Notes: generated by a model from the sequence alone, not told the origin. A stretch of 64,000 nt of DNA from JACQHM01 sp964535215 (GCA_964535215.1 CAZHST010000016.1:1-64000); one strand, 5' to 3'; positions 48,599 to 56,665 are shown, counted from the first letter of the stretch. Translations and numbers: made by a program.

Positions 48599-50728
48599 AT
48601 GACAGACGAGGTGGGGTCGAGCATCAAGAAGGTTTCCCTCCAGGTCGGGTCCGAGCTCCAGAACCTCTTCGGGCCGGCCGATGAGCACCGGAAGCTGATC
48701 GAGGAGGCCCTCCAGGTCAAACTCATGGCCCGGGATGGGGCCCTCACCATCACCGGCCCTGAGGAGAAGGTCACCACCGCCGAGCGGGTGATCACCCAGC
48801 TTCTGTCCATCCTGGAGCGGGGGGAGGCCATCACCGCCCAGGAGGTGAGGCTGACCCTCCGGCTTTTCGTGGAGAAGCAGGAGGAGGAGTTTCACAAGCT
48901 CCAGAGCGATTTCATCGAGGTCTCGCCCAAGAAGCGGCCTGTCCGTCCCAAGAGTCCCGGCCAGCGGCGGTACATCGAGGCGATCCGAAAGTACGATATC
49001 GTTCTAGGGATCGGCCCAGCCGGGACGGGAAAAACATATTTGGCGATGGCGATGGCCGTGAACGCCCTCCTGAAGCGACAGGTCAGCCGGATCATCTTAA
49101 CCCGCCCGGCCGTCGAGGCGGGGGAGAAGCTGGGTTACCTCCCCGGCACCCTCTACGAGAAGATCAACCCCTATCTCCGCCCCCTCTACGATGCCCTCTA
49201 CGACATGATTGAGGCCGATCGGGCCAACCGCCTGATCGAGCAGGGGACCATCGAGATCGCCCCTCTGGCCTTCATGCGGGGCCGCGCGCAACCCGTGCAC
49301 AGCAAGGTGCTGACCCCGCTGGGATGGCGGGAGATCGGGAGCCTCGAGGTAGGCGACTGGGTCATCGGCTCAAACGGGCGCCCCACCCAGGTCTTAGGGA
49401 TCTTTCCGCAGGGAAGAAAAGAGGTCTTCCGCGTTATCCTGACCGACGGCGCCTCTACCCTGGCCTGCGCCGAACACCTCTGGGCAGTTTACACTCCCTG
49501 GGGCAAGAGGCGGAAGAGACCCCCGCGGGTCCTTGAAACCCGGGAGGTGATGGGTAGACTAAGAATCGCCCACCAACATCGCTACGAACTGCCCTTGCTA
49601 TCCGCTCCGGTAGAATTCCCCTTAAAGGATGTACCACTTGACCCCTATGCTTTGGGTCTCCTGCTCGGGGACGGGTGCCTGACGGGCAAGGCTACGCCCA
49701 CCTTTGCCACCGCTGACGCTGAGCTGGCCAAAGCCCTGGAGCGGAGCCTCGAGGGAATTCAGCTTGTGCGCAGGTCCGAGGTGGATTACGTGCTCCGGCA
49801 CGTCCACGGCGGGCGGGGCGGGACCATCGTAGCCAACCCGGCGACCGAGACGCTTAGGGCTCTAGGCCTTTGGGGCACCTACTCGAACGCCAAGTTCATC
49901 CCAGAGGTCTACCTGTATAACAGTGCCGAGGTTAGGCTTTCAGTACTCCAGGGTCTCCTGGACAGCGACGGCGGCCCGGTGATCCAGGAGGGCCGCACCT
50001 GCCGTATCCAGTTCACCACCAGCTCATCCCAGCTTCGGGACGATGTGGTGTTCCTGGTTCGCTCGCTGGGGGGCGTGGCCTACTGGCGCATCCGGCGGAC
50101 AGAGGATAAGAAGCCGGGCTGGATCAAAGGCCGAGAGGTTCCTCACAGGAGTGAGAGCTGGGTGTTGGACATCCGGCTCCCGGAGGGCATCCAGCCATTC
50201 CGCCTTAGCCGTAAGGCCGAGATTTACGAGAAGTTCGGCGGCGGCCGCCCGATGCGCTTCATTAAGGCCATCGAGCCCGCTGGGGTCGAGGAGACCGTTT
50301 GCATCCTTGTGGATGCCCCAGACCACCTGTACGTAACCGATGACTTCATCCTCACCCACAATACTTTAAACGATGCCTTCATCATCCTGGATGAGGCCCA
50401 GAACACGACCTCGGAGCAGATGAAGATGTTCCTGACCCGCTTAGGGTTCGGATCGAAGGCGGTGATCACGGGGGACATCACCCAGGTGGATCTCCCGGCG
50501 GGGAAACTCTCGGGGCTCATCGAGGTCCGTCAGATCCTGAAGGACATCCCGGGGATCAAGTTCGTGCACCTCTCCGAGGAGGACGTGGTCCGGCACGAGC
50601 TGGTCTCGGCTATCATCCGGGCGTATGAGGCCTACCAGCAGGGTTCGGAGCAAAGGAGGGCTTCCGGTCTTCGACCCCCGAGGACCGATACCGCAGGGCA
50701 ACCCGAGGACCCTGGGGCAGAGCCGTAG
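48599..50728 (+). CDS. phoH: PhoH-family ATPase interrupted by an intein
   Basis: The 709-codon frame encodes a PhoH (YbeZ) protein of about 350 aa after removal of residues 230-588. The host protein has a KH-like N-terminus, Walker A GPAGTGKTY (about residue 143), TRPAVEAGEKLGYLPG, and the junction MRGR | TLNDAFIILDEAQNTT, where normal PhoH reads straight through just before Walker B. The C-terminal tail is extended and Pro/Arg-rich. PhoH couples to the YbeY endonuclease, encoded next. No Shine-Dalgarno precedes ATG. Confidence 0.95.
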   Translation: MTDEVGSSIKKVSLQVGSELQNLFGPADEHRKLIEEALQVKLMARDGALTITGPEEKVTTAERVITQLLSILERGEAITAQEVRLTLRLFVEKQEEEFHKLQSDFIEVSPKKRPVRPKSPGQRRYIEAIRKYDIVLGIGPAGTGKTYLAMAMAVNALLKRQVSRIILTRPAVEAGEKLGYLPGTLYEKINPYLRPLYDALYDMIEADRANRLIEQGTIEIAPLAFMRGRAQPVHSKVLTPLGWREIGSLEVGDWVIGSNGRPTQVLGIFPQGRKEVFRVILTDGASTLACAEHLWAVYTPWGKRRKRPPRVLETREVMGRLRIAHQHRYELPLLSAPVEFPLKDVPLDPYALGLLLGDGCLTGKATPTFATADAELAKALERSLEGIQLVRRSEVDYVLRHVHGGRGGTIVANPATETLRALGLWGTYSNAKFIPEVYLYNSAEVRLSVLQGLLDSDGGPVIQEGRTCRIQFTTSSSQLRDDVVFLVRSLGGVAYWRIRRTEDKKPGWIKGREVPHRSESWVLDIRLPEGIQPFRLSRKAEIYEKFGGGRPMRFIKAIEPAGVEETVCILVDAPDHLYVTDDFILTHNTLNDAFIILDEAQNTTSEQMKMFLTRLGFGSKAVITGDITQVDLPAGKLSGLIEVRQILKDIPGIKFVHLSEEDVVRHELVSAIIRAYEAYQQGSEQRRASGLRPPRTDTAGQPEDPGAEP
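49286..50362 (+). mobile_element. Class 3-type intein with LAGLIDADG homing endonuclease, in PhoH
   Basis: The 359-residue element (PhoH residues 230-588) starts with Ala, not Cys or Ser (AQPVHSKVLTPLGWREI), then GDWVIGSNG. Block B ends in EHLW (His293, Trp295), block F has VCILVDAPDHLYVTDDF (Cys568), and the end is LTHN followed by extein Thr589. Trp, Cys and the Thr before His-Asn form the W-C-T triplet of class 3 inteins, which splice through the internal Cys. The endonuclease motifs are ALGLLLGDG (Asp358) and LQGLLDSDGG (Asp457). Reading frame and motifs are intact. Confidence 0.9.
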
Positions 50729-50787
50729 GACCGACCTGCTCGCTCCCCTTTCCCTTTCTTCAAGGAGACGGTCCGGCACCCTTCATC

Positions 50788-51306
50788 ATGGGAATCTCCG
50801 TTCGAAACCTCCAGCGGAAGGTGAAGGTCGAGACGAAGCGTTTGAAGAAGGTGGGGGAGGGGGTCCTCCGCTCTTTGGGGCTGGAGGGGGCCGAGTGCGG
50901 CCTCCTCTTCGTTGATGACGGGCAGATCGCCTACCTGAACGAGGCGTACCTTGGCCGTAAGGGACCGACCGATGTCCTCAGCTTCCCCCTCGCCGAAATC
51001 AGGGGTCAGGGGTTAGGGGTTAGGGGTCGGAAGGGAAGGGTTAAAAATCGTCCTGTTTTAGACGTTAACCCCCGACCCCCGACCCCCGACCCCCGACCTC
51101 TGCTATTGGGGGATGTGGTGATCTCAACGGAGACGGCCAGACGACAGGCCCTGAAGCGGGGCCGACCTTTGGAGGTGGAGATGGCCCATCTGCTCATCCA
51201 CGGGATCCTCCACCTCATTGGCTATGATCACGTCACCCCGGAGGAGCGGCGAAGGATGCGCCGGTTGGAGAGGAGGTTCCTTTCTGCCTGCTTCCCCCAA
51301 GCCTAA
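50788..51306 (+). CDS. ybeY: Endoribonuclease/rRNA maturation factor YbeY, with repeat-encoded insertion
   Basis: The 172-aa metalloprotein has the signature HGILHLIGYDH (three zinc His) and TDVLSFPLAE. Between SFPLAE and LLGDVVISTETA, which are separated by only a few residues in relatives, lie about 36 extra residues rich in Arg, Gly and Pro (about 71-107). They are encoded by a G-rich/C-rich heptamer array. The frame stays open. YbeY matures 16S rRNA and controls ribosome quality; it follows phoH as usual. Whether the insert is tolerated in a surface loop is untested. Confidence 0.93.
   Translation: MGISVRNLQRKVKVETKRLKKVGEGVLRSLGLEGAECGLLFVDDGQIAYLNEAYLGRKGPTDVLSFPLAEIRGQGLGVRGRKGRVKNRPVLDVNPRPPTPDPRPLLLGDVVISTETARRQALKRGRPLEVEMAHLLIHGILHLIGYDHVTPEERRRMRRLERRFLSACFPQA
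51002..51098 (+). repeat. In-frame heptamer array with G-quadruplex motif inside ybeY
   Basis: Four GGGG tracts (51002-05, 51009-12, 51016-19, 51023-26) are spaced by the 3-nt loops TCA, TTA and TTA. About 40 nt later come four CCCCC tracts (51069-94) spaced by GA. Both halves have 7-nt periodicity and are complementary, so the coding strand and mRNA can form either a G-quadruplex or a long G:C stem. Confidence 0.8.
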
Positions 51307-51988
51307 GAACGCCCGCTCCTGGCTCAGCCGCCTTCAGGTGGCCTTCGAAGGCATCCTCTATGCCGTGAAGGCCCAGCGGAGTGTCCGCTTCGTCTTCCTG
51401 GTGGCGTTCCTCCTGCTCGGGCTGGGCTTCTTCTTCCCCCTCTCCTCCTGGGAGCGCCTGCTCCTCTTCTTCGCCGTCGCGTTCCTCCTCTTCGCCGAGT
51501 TCGTGAACACGGCCCTGGAACTGGCGGTGGACCTGGCCTCCCCCGCCTACCACCCCTTGGCCAAAGGGGCCAAGGATGTCTCGGCCGCGGCGGCCTTCTT
51601 CGCCGCCGTGGTGGTGATCGTCACCGCCTATGGGACCCTTTTCCCCTTCCTGGCCCCTTCCCTCCAGCGGGGGATTGAATGGGCCAAGCAGCTCCCGCCG
51701 GTCGTGCCGCTGGTCATCTTTGTCCTCACGGGGCTCCTGGTGGTCGTTTTCACCCGCCTCCAGGGAAGCTTCACCGGAGGGGTGGTGAGCGGCCGGGCGG
51801 CCCTGGCCTTCGCCCTGGGGACCCTCCTCACCCTGGTGACCGAAAGCCCTCAGGTGATGTTCTTTTCCTACGGCTTGGCCGCCCTCATCACCCCGTGGCC
51901 TCAGGACCCCCCCCGCCGGCTTCGGGTGCTCCTGGGAGGGGTCGCCGGGATCTCCGGGTCGGTCCTGGTGTTCCAGGTCTTCCGGTAG
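51284..51988 (+). CDS. DgkA-type lipid kinase fused to an extra membrane domain
   Basis: The start is unclear: CTG 51284 lies 7 nt behind AGGAGG, while the frame is open to 51218 inside ybeY. Residues 1-120 carry the prokaryotic diacylglycerol/undecaprenol kinase pattern (FAEFVNTALELAVDLASP and HPLAKGAKDVSAAAAFFAAVVV). These include the metal and catalytic Glu/Asn/Asp set. A further 100 residues with three to four hydrophobic helices (PLVIFVLTGLLVVVF, RAALAFALGTLLTLV, VMFFSYGLAALITPW) are absent from standard 120-aa DgkA. The ybeY-dgkA order is widespread. Confidence 0.82.
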   Translation: MPASPKPKNARSWLSRLQVAFEGILYAVKAQRSVRFVFLVAFLLLGLGFFFPLSSWERLLLFFAVAFLLFAEFVNTALELAVDLASPAYHPLAKGAKDVSAAAAFFAAVVVIVTAYGTLFPFLAPSLQRGIEWAKQLPPVVPLVIFVLTGLLVVVFTRLQGSFTGGVVSGRAALAFALGTLLTLVTESPQVMFFSYGLAALITPWPQDPPRRLRVLLGGVAGISGSVLVFQVFR

Positions 51989-52042
51989 CTGGCACAGACC
52001 ATGCATAGCGCATCCAGGGCTCTTCTCCGGTGAGAGGGGATC

Positions 52043-53320
52043 ATGAACCCAAAGGGGTCTCAGGAATCCGCTGAGGAGCTGGCGAGGCTTCAGGAACAGG
52101 TCGGCAAGTACCGGATCCTCCTGGACATCGTCAGGGTGATGAGCGCTGAGACCAACCTGGACCGCCTCCTGGAGCTCATCATGCAGGAGGCGACCCGGGT
52201 CGTCGAGGCCGACCGGAGCACCCTCTTCCTCCTGGATCGGGAGAAGGGGGAGCTCTGGTCCAAGGTGGCCCAGGGCCTTGGAAAGCAGATGATCCGCCTG
52301 AAGGTCGGCTCCGGGATCGCCGGCTATGTGGCCGAGAAAGGGGAGAGCCTCAACATCCCCGATGCCTACCAGGATCCCCGGTTCAACCGGGAGACGGATG
52401 AGAGGACCGGCTACCGGACCCGGACGATCCTCTGCATGCCGGTTTACAATCGAGAGGAGGGGATCATCGGGGTCCTCCAGGTCCTGAACAAGAAGGGGGG
52501 GGTCTTCACCGAGGAGGACGAGGGGCTTCTGAAGATCCTCTGTGCGCAGGCGGCCATCGCCCTGGAGAACGCCCAGCTCTACGAGAAGCTCCGGAGGGCC
52601 TATGAGGAGCTGAAGGAGCTGGATCAGATGAAGACGGACTTCCTGGCCAGCATCTCCCATGAGCTTAGGACCCCTCTGGCCCCCATCATCGGCTACGTCG
52701 AGCTCCTTCTCTCCGGGCATCCTGGGCCTTTAACGGCCAGGCAGCGGTCAGGCCTGGAGATCATCGCCGAGAGTGTCCAGCGTCTTAAGGGCCTGATCGA
52801 ACAGCTCCTGGCCTTCGTCCAGCTCGGCCGGGGGGAGTTCACCCTCCATCTGACGGAGATCCCCATTGACCTCCTGCTCCAGGCCAAGGTGGAGGCCTTT
52901 CAGGGGAAGGCCAGGGCCAAAGGGTTGGCCCTTACCCTGGCCGTCCCTGCCGCGCTCCCCCGCGTGATCGCCGACCTGGGAGGGATTGCCCAGGTCCTGG
53001 ACCTCCTCCTGGACAACGCCGTGAAGTTCACCCCGGAAGGCGGCCGTATCTGCCTGGCCGCCCGCCCCGTCACGGGGGAGGAGTTCGTGGAGATCAGCGT
53101 CTCGGATACCGGGATCGGGATCCCCGAGGACCAGCTGGAGAAGATCTTCCAGCACTTCTACCAGGTGGACAGCTCCGCCACCCGCCAGTACGGGGGCACC
53201 GGCCTGGGGCTTGCCCTGGCGAAGCGGATCGTCGAAGGTCACGGCTCCCGGATCCAGGTGGAGAGCCGGGTCGGGCAGGGCTCGACCTTCCGGTTCCTGT
53301 TGCGGACGGCCCCCTCCTGA
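52043..53320 (+). CDS. GAF-domain sensor histidine kinase
   Basis: The 425-aa soluble kinase has an N-terminal coiled coil, a GAF domain (residues 35-170: NLDRLLELIMQEATRVVEADRSTLFLLD, VGSGIAGYVAEKGESLNIPDAY), HisKA (ASISHELRTPLAPIIGY, phospho-His) and HATPase_c (LLDNAVKFTPEGGR, VSDTGIGIPEDQLEKIF, GTGLGLALAKRIV). The GAF ligand is unknown, and no cognate regulator is adjacent. Its catalytic core is close to that of the kinase at 41.9 kb, suggesting paralogy. Confidence 0.92.
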   Translation: MNPKGSQESAEELARLQEQVGKYRILLDIVRVMSAETNLDRLLELIMQEATRVVEADRSTLFLLDREKGELWSKVAQGLGKQMIRLKVGSGIAGYVAEKGESLNIPDAYQDPRFNRETDERTGYRTRTILCMPVYNREEGIIGVLQVLNKKGGVFTEEDEGLLKILCAQAAIALENAQLYEKLRRAYEELKELDQMKTDFLASISHELRTPLAPIIGYVELLLSGHPGPLTARQRSGLEIIAESVQRLKGLIEQLLAFVQLGRGEFTLHLTEIPIDLLLQAKVEAFQGKARAKGLALTLAVPAALPRVIADLGGIAQVLDLLLDNAVKFTPEGGRICLAARPVTGEEFVEISVSDTGIGIPEDQLEKIFQHFYQVDSSATRQYGGTGLGLALAKRIVEGHGSRIQVESRVGQGSTFRFLLRTAPS

Positions 53321-53347
53321 GGGGGGCTTCATGAGGGGCACGGCTCC

Positions 53348-54439
53348 ATGCCGACCTGGACCCTTGGCATCATCATCGGTTCCCTCCTTGTCGTTGCCCT
53401 GCTGGCCTATGGCCTGCTGAAGGTGCTGGCGGAGCTGAAGCACCTTCGGGCTGGAAGGGAGCCGGACCCGGCCGTCCTCCTCCTCCAGCGACAGCTCGAG
53501 GGCTTGAGGGACCAAACCCGGGCCAGCCTGGAGGGGCTCACCGCCCAGCTCAACCAGCGCCTCCAGGAAAGCACCGCCCTGCTCCAGCAGGTCCAGATGC
53601 ACATCGGCGAGCGGCTGGATCGGGCGGCGCAGGTGGTCGGCGAGGTCCACGGCCGGCTGGGGAAGCTGGATGAGGCGACCCGGCGGATGCTGGAGCTGGG
53701 CCAGGACATCGCCGGCCTCCAGCAGATCCTCCAGCCCCCCCAGCTCCGGGGCGCCCTGGGGGAGACGATGCTGGAGCAACTGCTGGCCCAGATCCTTCCC
53801 AAAGAGCACTACATCATGCAATACACCTTCAAGAACCGGGAGCGGGTGGACGCCGTCATCCGGATCGGCGACTGGCTTGTCCCGGTGGATGCCAAGTTCC
53901 CCCTGGAAGGGTTCCGGCGGATGCTGGATGAGGCCGACGAGGCCCGGCGGCAGGAGGCGAGGCGGAGCTTCGCCCGGGCCGTGAAGGCCCGGGTGGATGA
54001 GATCGCCGGCAAGTACATCCTCCCGGACGAGGGGACCTTCGACTTTGCCCTCATGTACATCCCGGCGGAGAACGTGTACTATGAGGTCATCGTCAAGGAT
54101 GAGCCGGGAGACTCCCTCGCCGCCTATGCCCTGAAGCGGAAGGTCATCCCGGTCTCCCCCTGTAGCTTCTACGCCTACCTCCAGGCCATCGTCCTGGGGT
54201 TGAAAGGCCTCCAGATCGAACGAAACGCCCAGGAGATCCTGGGGCTCCTGGGGCGCCTCACGGGGGACCTGCAGAGGTTTCGGGAATCCTTCGAGGTGAT
54301 CGGACGGCATCTGACCCATGCGAAGAACCGGTACGACGAGGCGGCCTCGGCCCTGGCCCGATTCGAGGCCAGGCTGGAAGGGATCAGCCGCTATCCCGAG
54401 CGGCCGGCCCTGTCCGGCCAGGAGGACGCCCAAGCGTGA
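53348..54439 (+). CDS. rmuC: RmuC-family DNA recombination protein
   Basis: This 363-aa protein has an N-terminal transmembrane helix (LGIIIGSLLVVALLAYGLL), a long coiled coil (residues 35-125) and the RmuC nuclease-like core: LRGALGETMLEQLLAQILP, VDAVIRIGDWLVPVDAKFPLEGF, FALMYIPAENVYYEVI and VIPVSPCSFYAYLQAIVLG. RmuC limits inversions and rearrangements at short inverted repeats in E. coli, notable in a genome rich in repeat foldbacks. It directly precedes the CRISPR-associated genes. Confidence 0.92.
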   Translation: MPTWTLGIIIGSLLVVALLAYGLLKVLAELKHLRAGREPDPAVLLLQRQLEGLRDQTRASLEGLTAQLNQRLQESTALLQQVQMHIGERLDRAAQVVGEVHGRLGKLDEATRRMLELGQDIAGLQQILQPPQLRGALGETMLEQLLAQILPKEHYIMQYTFKNRERVDAVIRIGDWLVPVDAKFPLEGFRRMLDEADEARRQEARRSFARAVKARVDEIAGKYILPDEGTFDFALMYIPAENVYYEVIVKDEPGDSLAAYALKRKVIPVSPCSFYAYLQAIVLGLKGLQIERNAQEILGLLGRLTGDLQRFRESFEVIGRHLTHAKNRYDEAASALARFEARLEGISRYPERPALSGQEDAQA

Positions 54440-54486
54440 GCCTGCTTTAGATCCATCCGGGGTCGGGGCAGATAGCGGGGCCAGCG

Positions 54487-55632
54487 ATGGCACGGGAGCT
54501 GCTCGTGGTAGTGGTCGGCCTGACGCCCCAGGTCATCACCGAGGCCCTCTACGCCCTGACCCAGGTGCGGAAGCCGCCTGTCACCCTCAGCGAGATCGCC
54601 GTGATCACCACCCGTCCCGGCCGGGACCTGATCGAGGCGACGCTCCTCAAGCCGAGGGTCGGGCGCTTTCACACCTTCTGCCGGGACTACGGCATCCCGC
54701 CCGGAAGCATCCGCTTCGATGCCCGCTCCCTCCTGGTCGTCCCGGGTCCCGATGGCCGGCCCCTCGAAGACATCCGGACGGCCGAGGAAAGCACCGCCCT
54801 GGCCGACTTCATCGTCGGCTTCATCCGGGATTTAACCCGGGATCCTAGGGTCCGCCTCTACGGCTCCATCGCCGGGGGCCGGAAGACGATGGGCGTGGAC
54901 CTGGCCCTCGCCTTCCAGCTCTACGGCCGTCCCGGCGACACCCTCTTCCACGTCCTCGTCTGGCCTCCCGAGCTGGAAGGGGAGGGGGGCTTCTTCTATC
55001 CTCCACCGGGAAAGAAGACCGTTAGGGTCAAGGGCCGGACGATCCGCGTCCAGGACATCCGGGTGGACCTGGCCGAAATCCCCATCCTGTTCCTCCGGGA
55101 GAAGCTCCCGGTCCTGAAAGACGAGAAAGCCCTTACCTACACCGCCCTCATCCGCCAAAGCCAGGAAGAGCTGGCCCTCCTCCAGGCCCCGCCGAAACTC
55201 ATCGTGGAGCCGGCTGATCGGAAGCTCAGGATCGGGGAGAAGGTCGTGCTCCTGTCGCCCTTGGAGATGGCCCTCTACCTCCTCCTGGCCCGCCGCCGGA
55301 AGGGGTGCCGTCCCAACTGTTCCGGCTGTTCCCGCTGCTTCCTCCCCCTTGAAGTCGTGAAGGACGAGGCCATGGTCAAGAGTCTCACCGCTCTCCTCGG
55401 AGAGCTGGGTGGACGGGCCTCCCAAGAGGAGCTTCCGGGATGGCAGAAGGCAGCGGACCGGGAGGACCGCTTCTACCAGGTAAAAAGCCGGATCAACACG
55501 AAGCTCCATAGGGCCTTAGAGGGGGCGGGCTGGCAGGGCTTCTACCGGATCACCGCCCAACGGGGGGAGAGGAAGAAAGGGGAGACCTCCTACGGCCTCC
55601 CCCTGAATAAGCGCTTGATCACCATCCGGTAA
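54487..55632 (+). CDS. CRISPR-associated CARF-domain protein of the NE0113/TIGR02584 type
   Basis: The 381-aa protein begins ELLVVVVGLTPQVITEALYAL and has TTRPGRDLIEATLL and YGSIAGGRKTMGVDLALAFQLYG, the CARF pattern of the NE0113 family (annotated elsewhere as Csm6-type ring nuclease). The C-terminal half has a Cys cluster (CRPNCSGCSRC, about residue 277) and a winged-helix-like end (VKSRINTKLHRAL, TSYGLPLN). I see no convincing HEPN domain; the R-x5-H in the last helix looks fortuitous. It probably senses or degrades cyclic oligoadenylate. Codon use is like the host core. Confidence 0.82.
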   Translation: MARELLVVVVGLTPQVITEALYALTQVRKPPVTLSEIAVITTRPGRDLIEATLLKPRVGRFHTFCRDYGIPPGSIRFDARSLLVVPGPDGRPLEDIRTAEESTALADFIVGFIRDLTRDPRVRLYGSIAGGRKTMGVDLALAFQLYGRPGDTLFHVLVWPPELEGEGGFFYPPPGKKTVRVKGRTIRVQDIRVDLAEIPILFLREKLPVLKDEKALTYTALIRQSQEELALLQAPPKLIVEPADRKLRIGEKVVLLSPLEMALYLLLARRRKGCRPNCSGCSRCFLPLEVVKDEAMVKSLTALLGELGGRASQEELPGWQKAADREDRFYQVKSRINTKLHRALEGAGWQGFYRITAQRGERKKGETSYGLPLNKRLITIR

Positions 55633-55638
55633 AGTCGG

Positions 55639-55658
55639 CAACCTTGCCGGCAAGGTTG
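55639..55658. repeat. Perfect 20-bp palindrome between CARF gene and cas6
   Basis: Arms CAACCTTGCC/GGCAAGGTTG meet without a spacer, 6 nt after the CARF stop codon. It could be an operator or a terminator stem; only two T follow. Confidence 0.5.
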
Positions 55659-55710
55659 TTCCGGTTGCCAGGGAGGTGTTTCCGGCGTATCGTCAGGGGT
55701 GGAGGAAGCG

Positions 55711-56658
55711 ATGCTGGATCATTTCCGTGTGAGCCGGTTCCAGTTGACCCTTGAGGCAAAGGAGCCCCTTCGCCTGCCGGTCTACAAAGGCTCCACCTTC
55801 CGGGGCGGCTTCGGCCACGCCTTCAAAAAAGTCGCCTGCCCCCTCCGGTGCCGGGAAGCCTGTCAGATGCCGAAGGTCTGCGTCTACGCCTACGTCTTCG
55901 AGACCCCACCTCCCGAAGGGGCGGAGATGCTCAGGAAGTACCCCCATGCTCCCCATCCCTTCGTCATCGAACCGCCGCTGGATCCGCGGGAGCGTTACGA
56001 GCCCGGGGAGGAGCTTCAGGTGGGCCTCGTCTTAATCGGCCGGGCCTTGGACTTCCTCCCCTACTTTCTCTACACCTTCGACGAGCTGGGGCGGATCGGG
56101 ATCGGCAAGGGGCGGGGGAAGTACACCCTCCGGGAGGTCAGGGTGAAGGGGGGAGAGGAACGGGTGATCTACAGGGGTGAGACAAAGGTGTTCCGGTCGG
56201 ACTTCCCCGTCCTCACCGGTCGGAGCCTCCTCGACACCGCTTTCCCTGGTTCCAGGCTCTCCTTACGCTTTCTAACCCCGACCCGCTTACGGTACGAGGG
56301 ACATCTCACCGACCGCCTCGAGTTCCACATCCTGATCCGAAACCTCCTCCGGCGGCTCTCCACCCTCTCCTACTTCCACTGCGGCACGCGGCTGGATCTC
56401 GATTTCAAAGGGCTCATCGAGCGGGCGGAGGGGATCCTGGTGGTGGAACAGGACCTGAAGTGGCTCGACTGGGAGCGCTACTCGATGAGGCAGGAGACGA
56501 GGATGAAGCTCGGCGGCTTCGTGGGGACGGTGACATTTAAGGGGGCACTTCGCGAATTTTTGCCCTTCTTACGGTTGGGGGAGCTGACCCACGTGGGGAA
56601 AGGGACCACCTTTGGCCTTGGGCAATACCGGATTGTCAGCGGGAAGGGTGGGGGATAG
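55711..56658 (+). CDS. cas6: CRISPR pre-crRNA endoribonuclease Cas6
   Basis: ATG 55711 is chosen 5 nt behind GGAGG; GTG 55699 is the alternative. The 315-aa protein has an N-terminal region with Cys residues (CPLRCREACQMPKVCVYAYVF) and GIGKGRGKYTL. The Cas6/PF10040-type C-terminal RAMP block is GFVGTVTFKGALREFLPFLRLGELTHVGKGTTFGLGQY, with the Gly-rich loop GKGTTFGLGQY. It cuts repeat RNA to make crRNA. The catalytic His is not obvious. No repeat array is present in the window. Confidence 0.85.
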   Translation: MLDHFRVSRFQLTLEAKEPLRLPVYKGSTFRGGFGHAFKKVACPLRCREACQMPKVCVYAYVFETPPPEGAEMLRKYPHAPHPFVIEPPLDPRERYEPGEELQVGLVLIGRALDFLPYFLYTFDELGRIGIGKGRGKYTLREVRVKGGEERVIYRGETKVFRSDFPVLTGRSLLDTAFPGSRLSLRFLTPTRLRYEGHLTDRLEFHILIRNLLRRLSTLSYFHCGTRLDLDFKGLIERAEGILVVEQDLKWLDWERYSMRQETRMKLGGFVGTVTFKGALREFLPFLRLGELTHVGKGTTFGLGQYRIVSGKGGG

Positions 56659-56665
56659 AAGTGCT

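Noticed and set aside
51002..51030. Telomere-like repeat as a sign of a linear replicon end
   Set aside because: The array is internal, only four units long and within a coding gene flanked by conserved housekeeping genes, so it is not a telomere.
55487..55520. R-x5-H (RINTKLH) at the C-terminus of the CARF protein as a HEPN active site
   Set aside because: It lies in a winged-helix-like segment with no HEPN helical bundle around it, so it is more likely a chance match.
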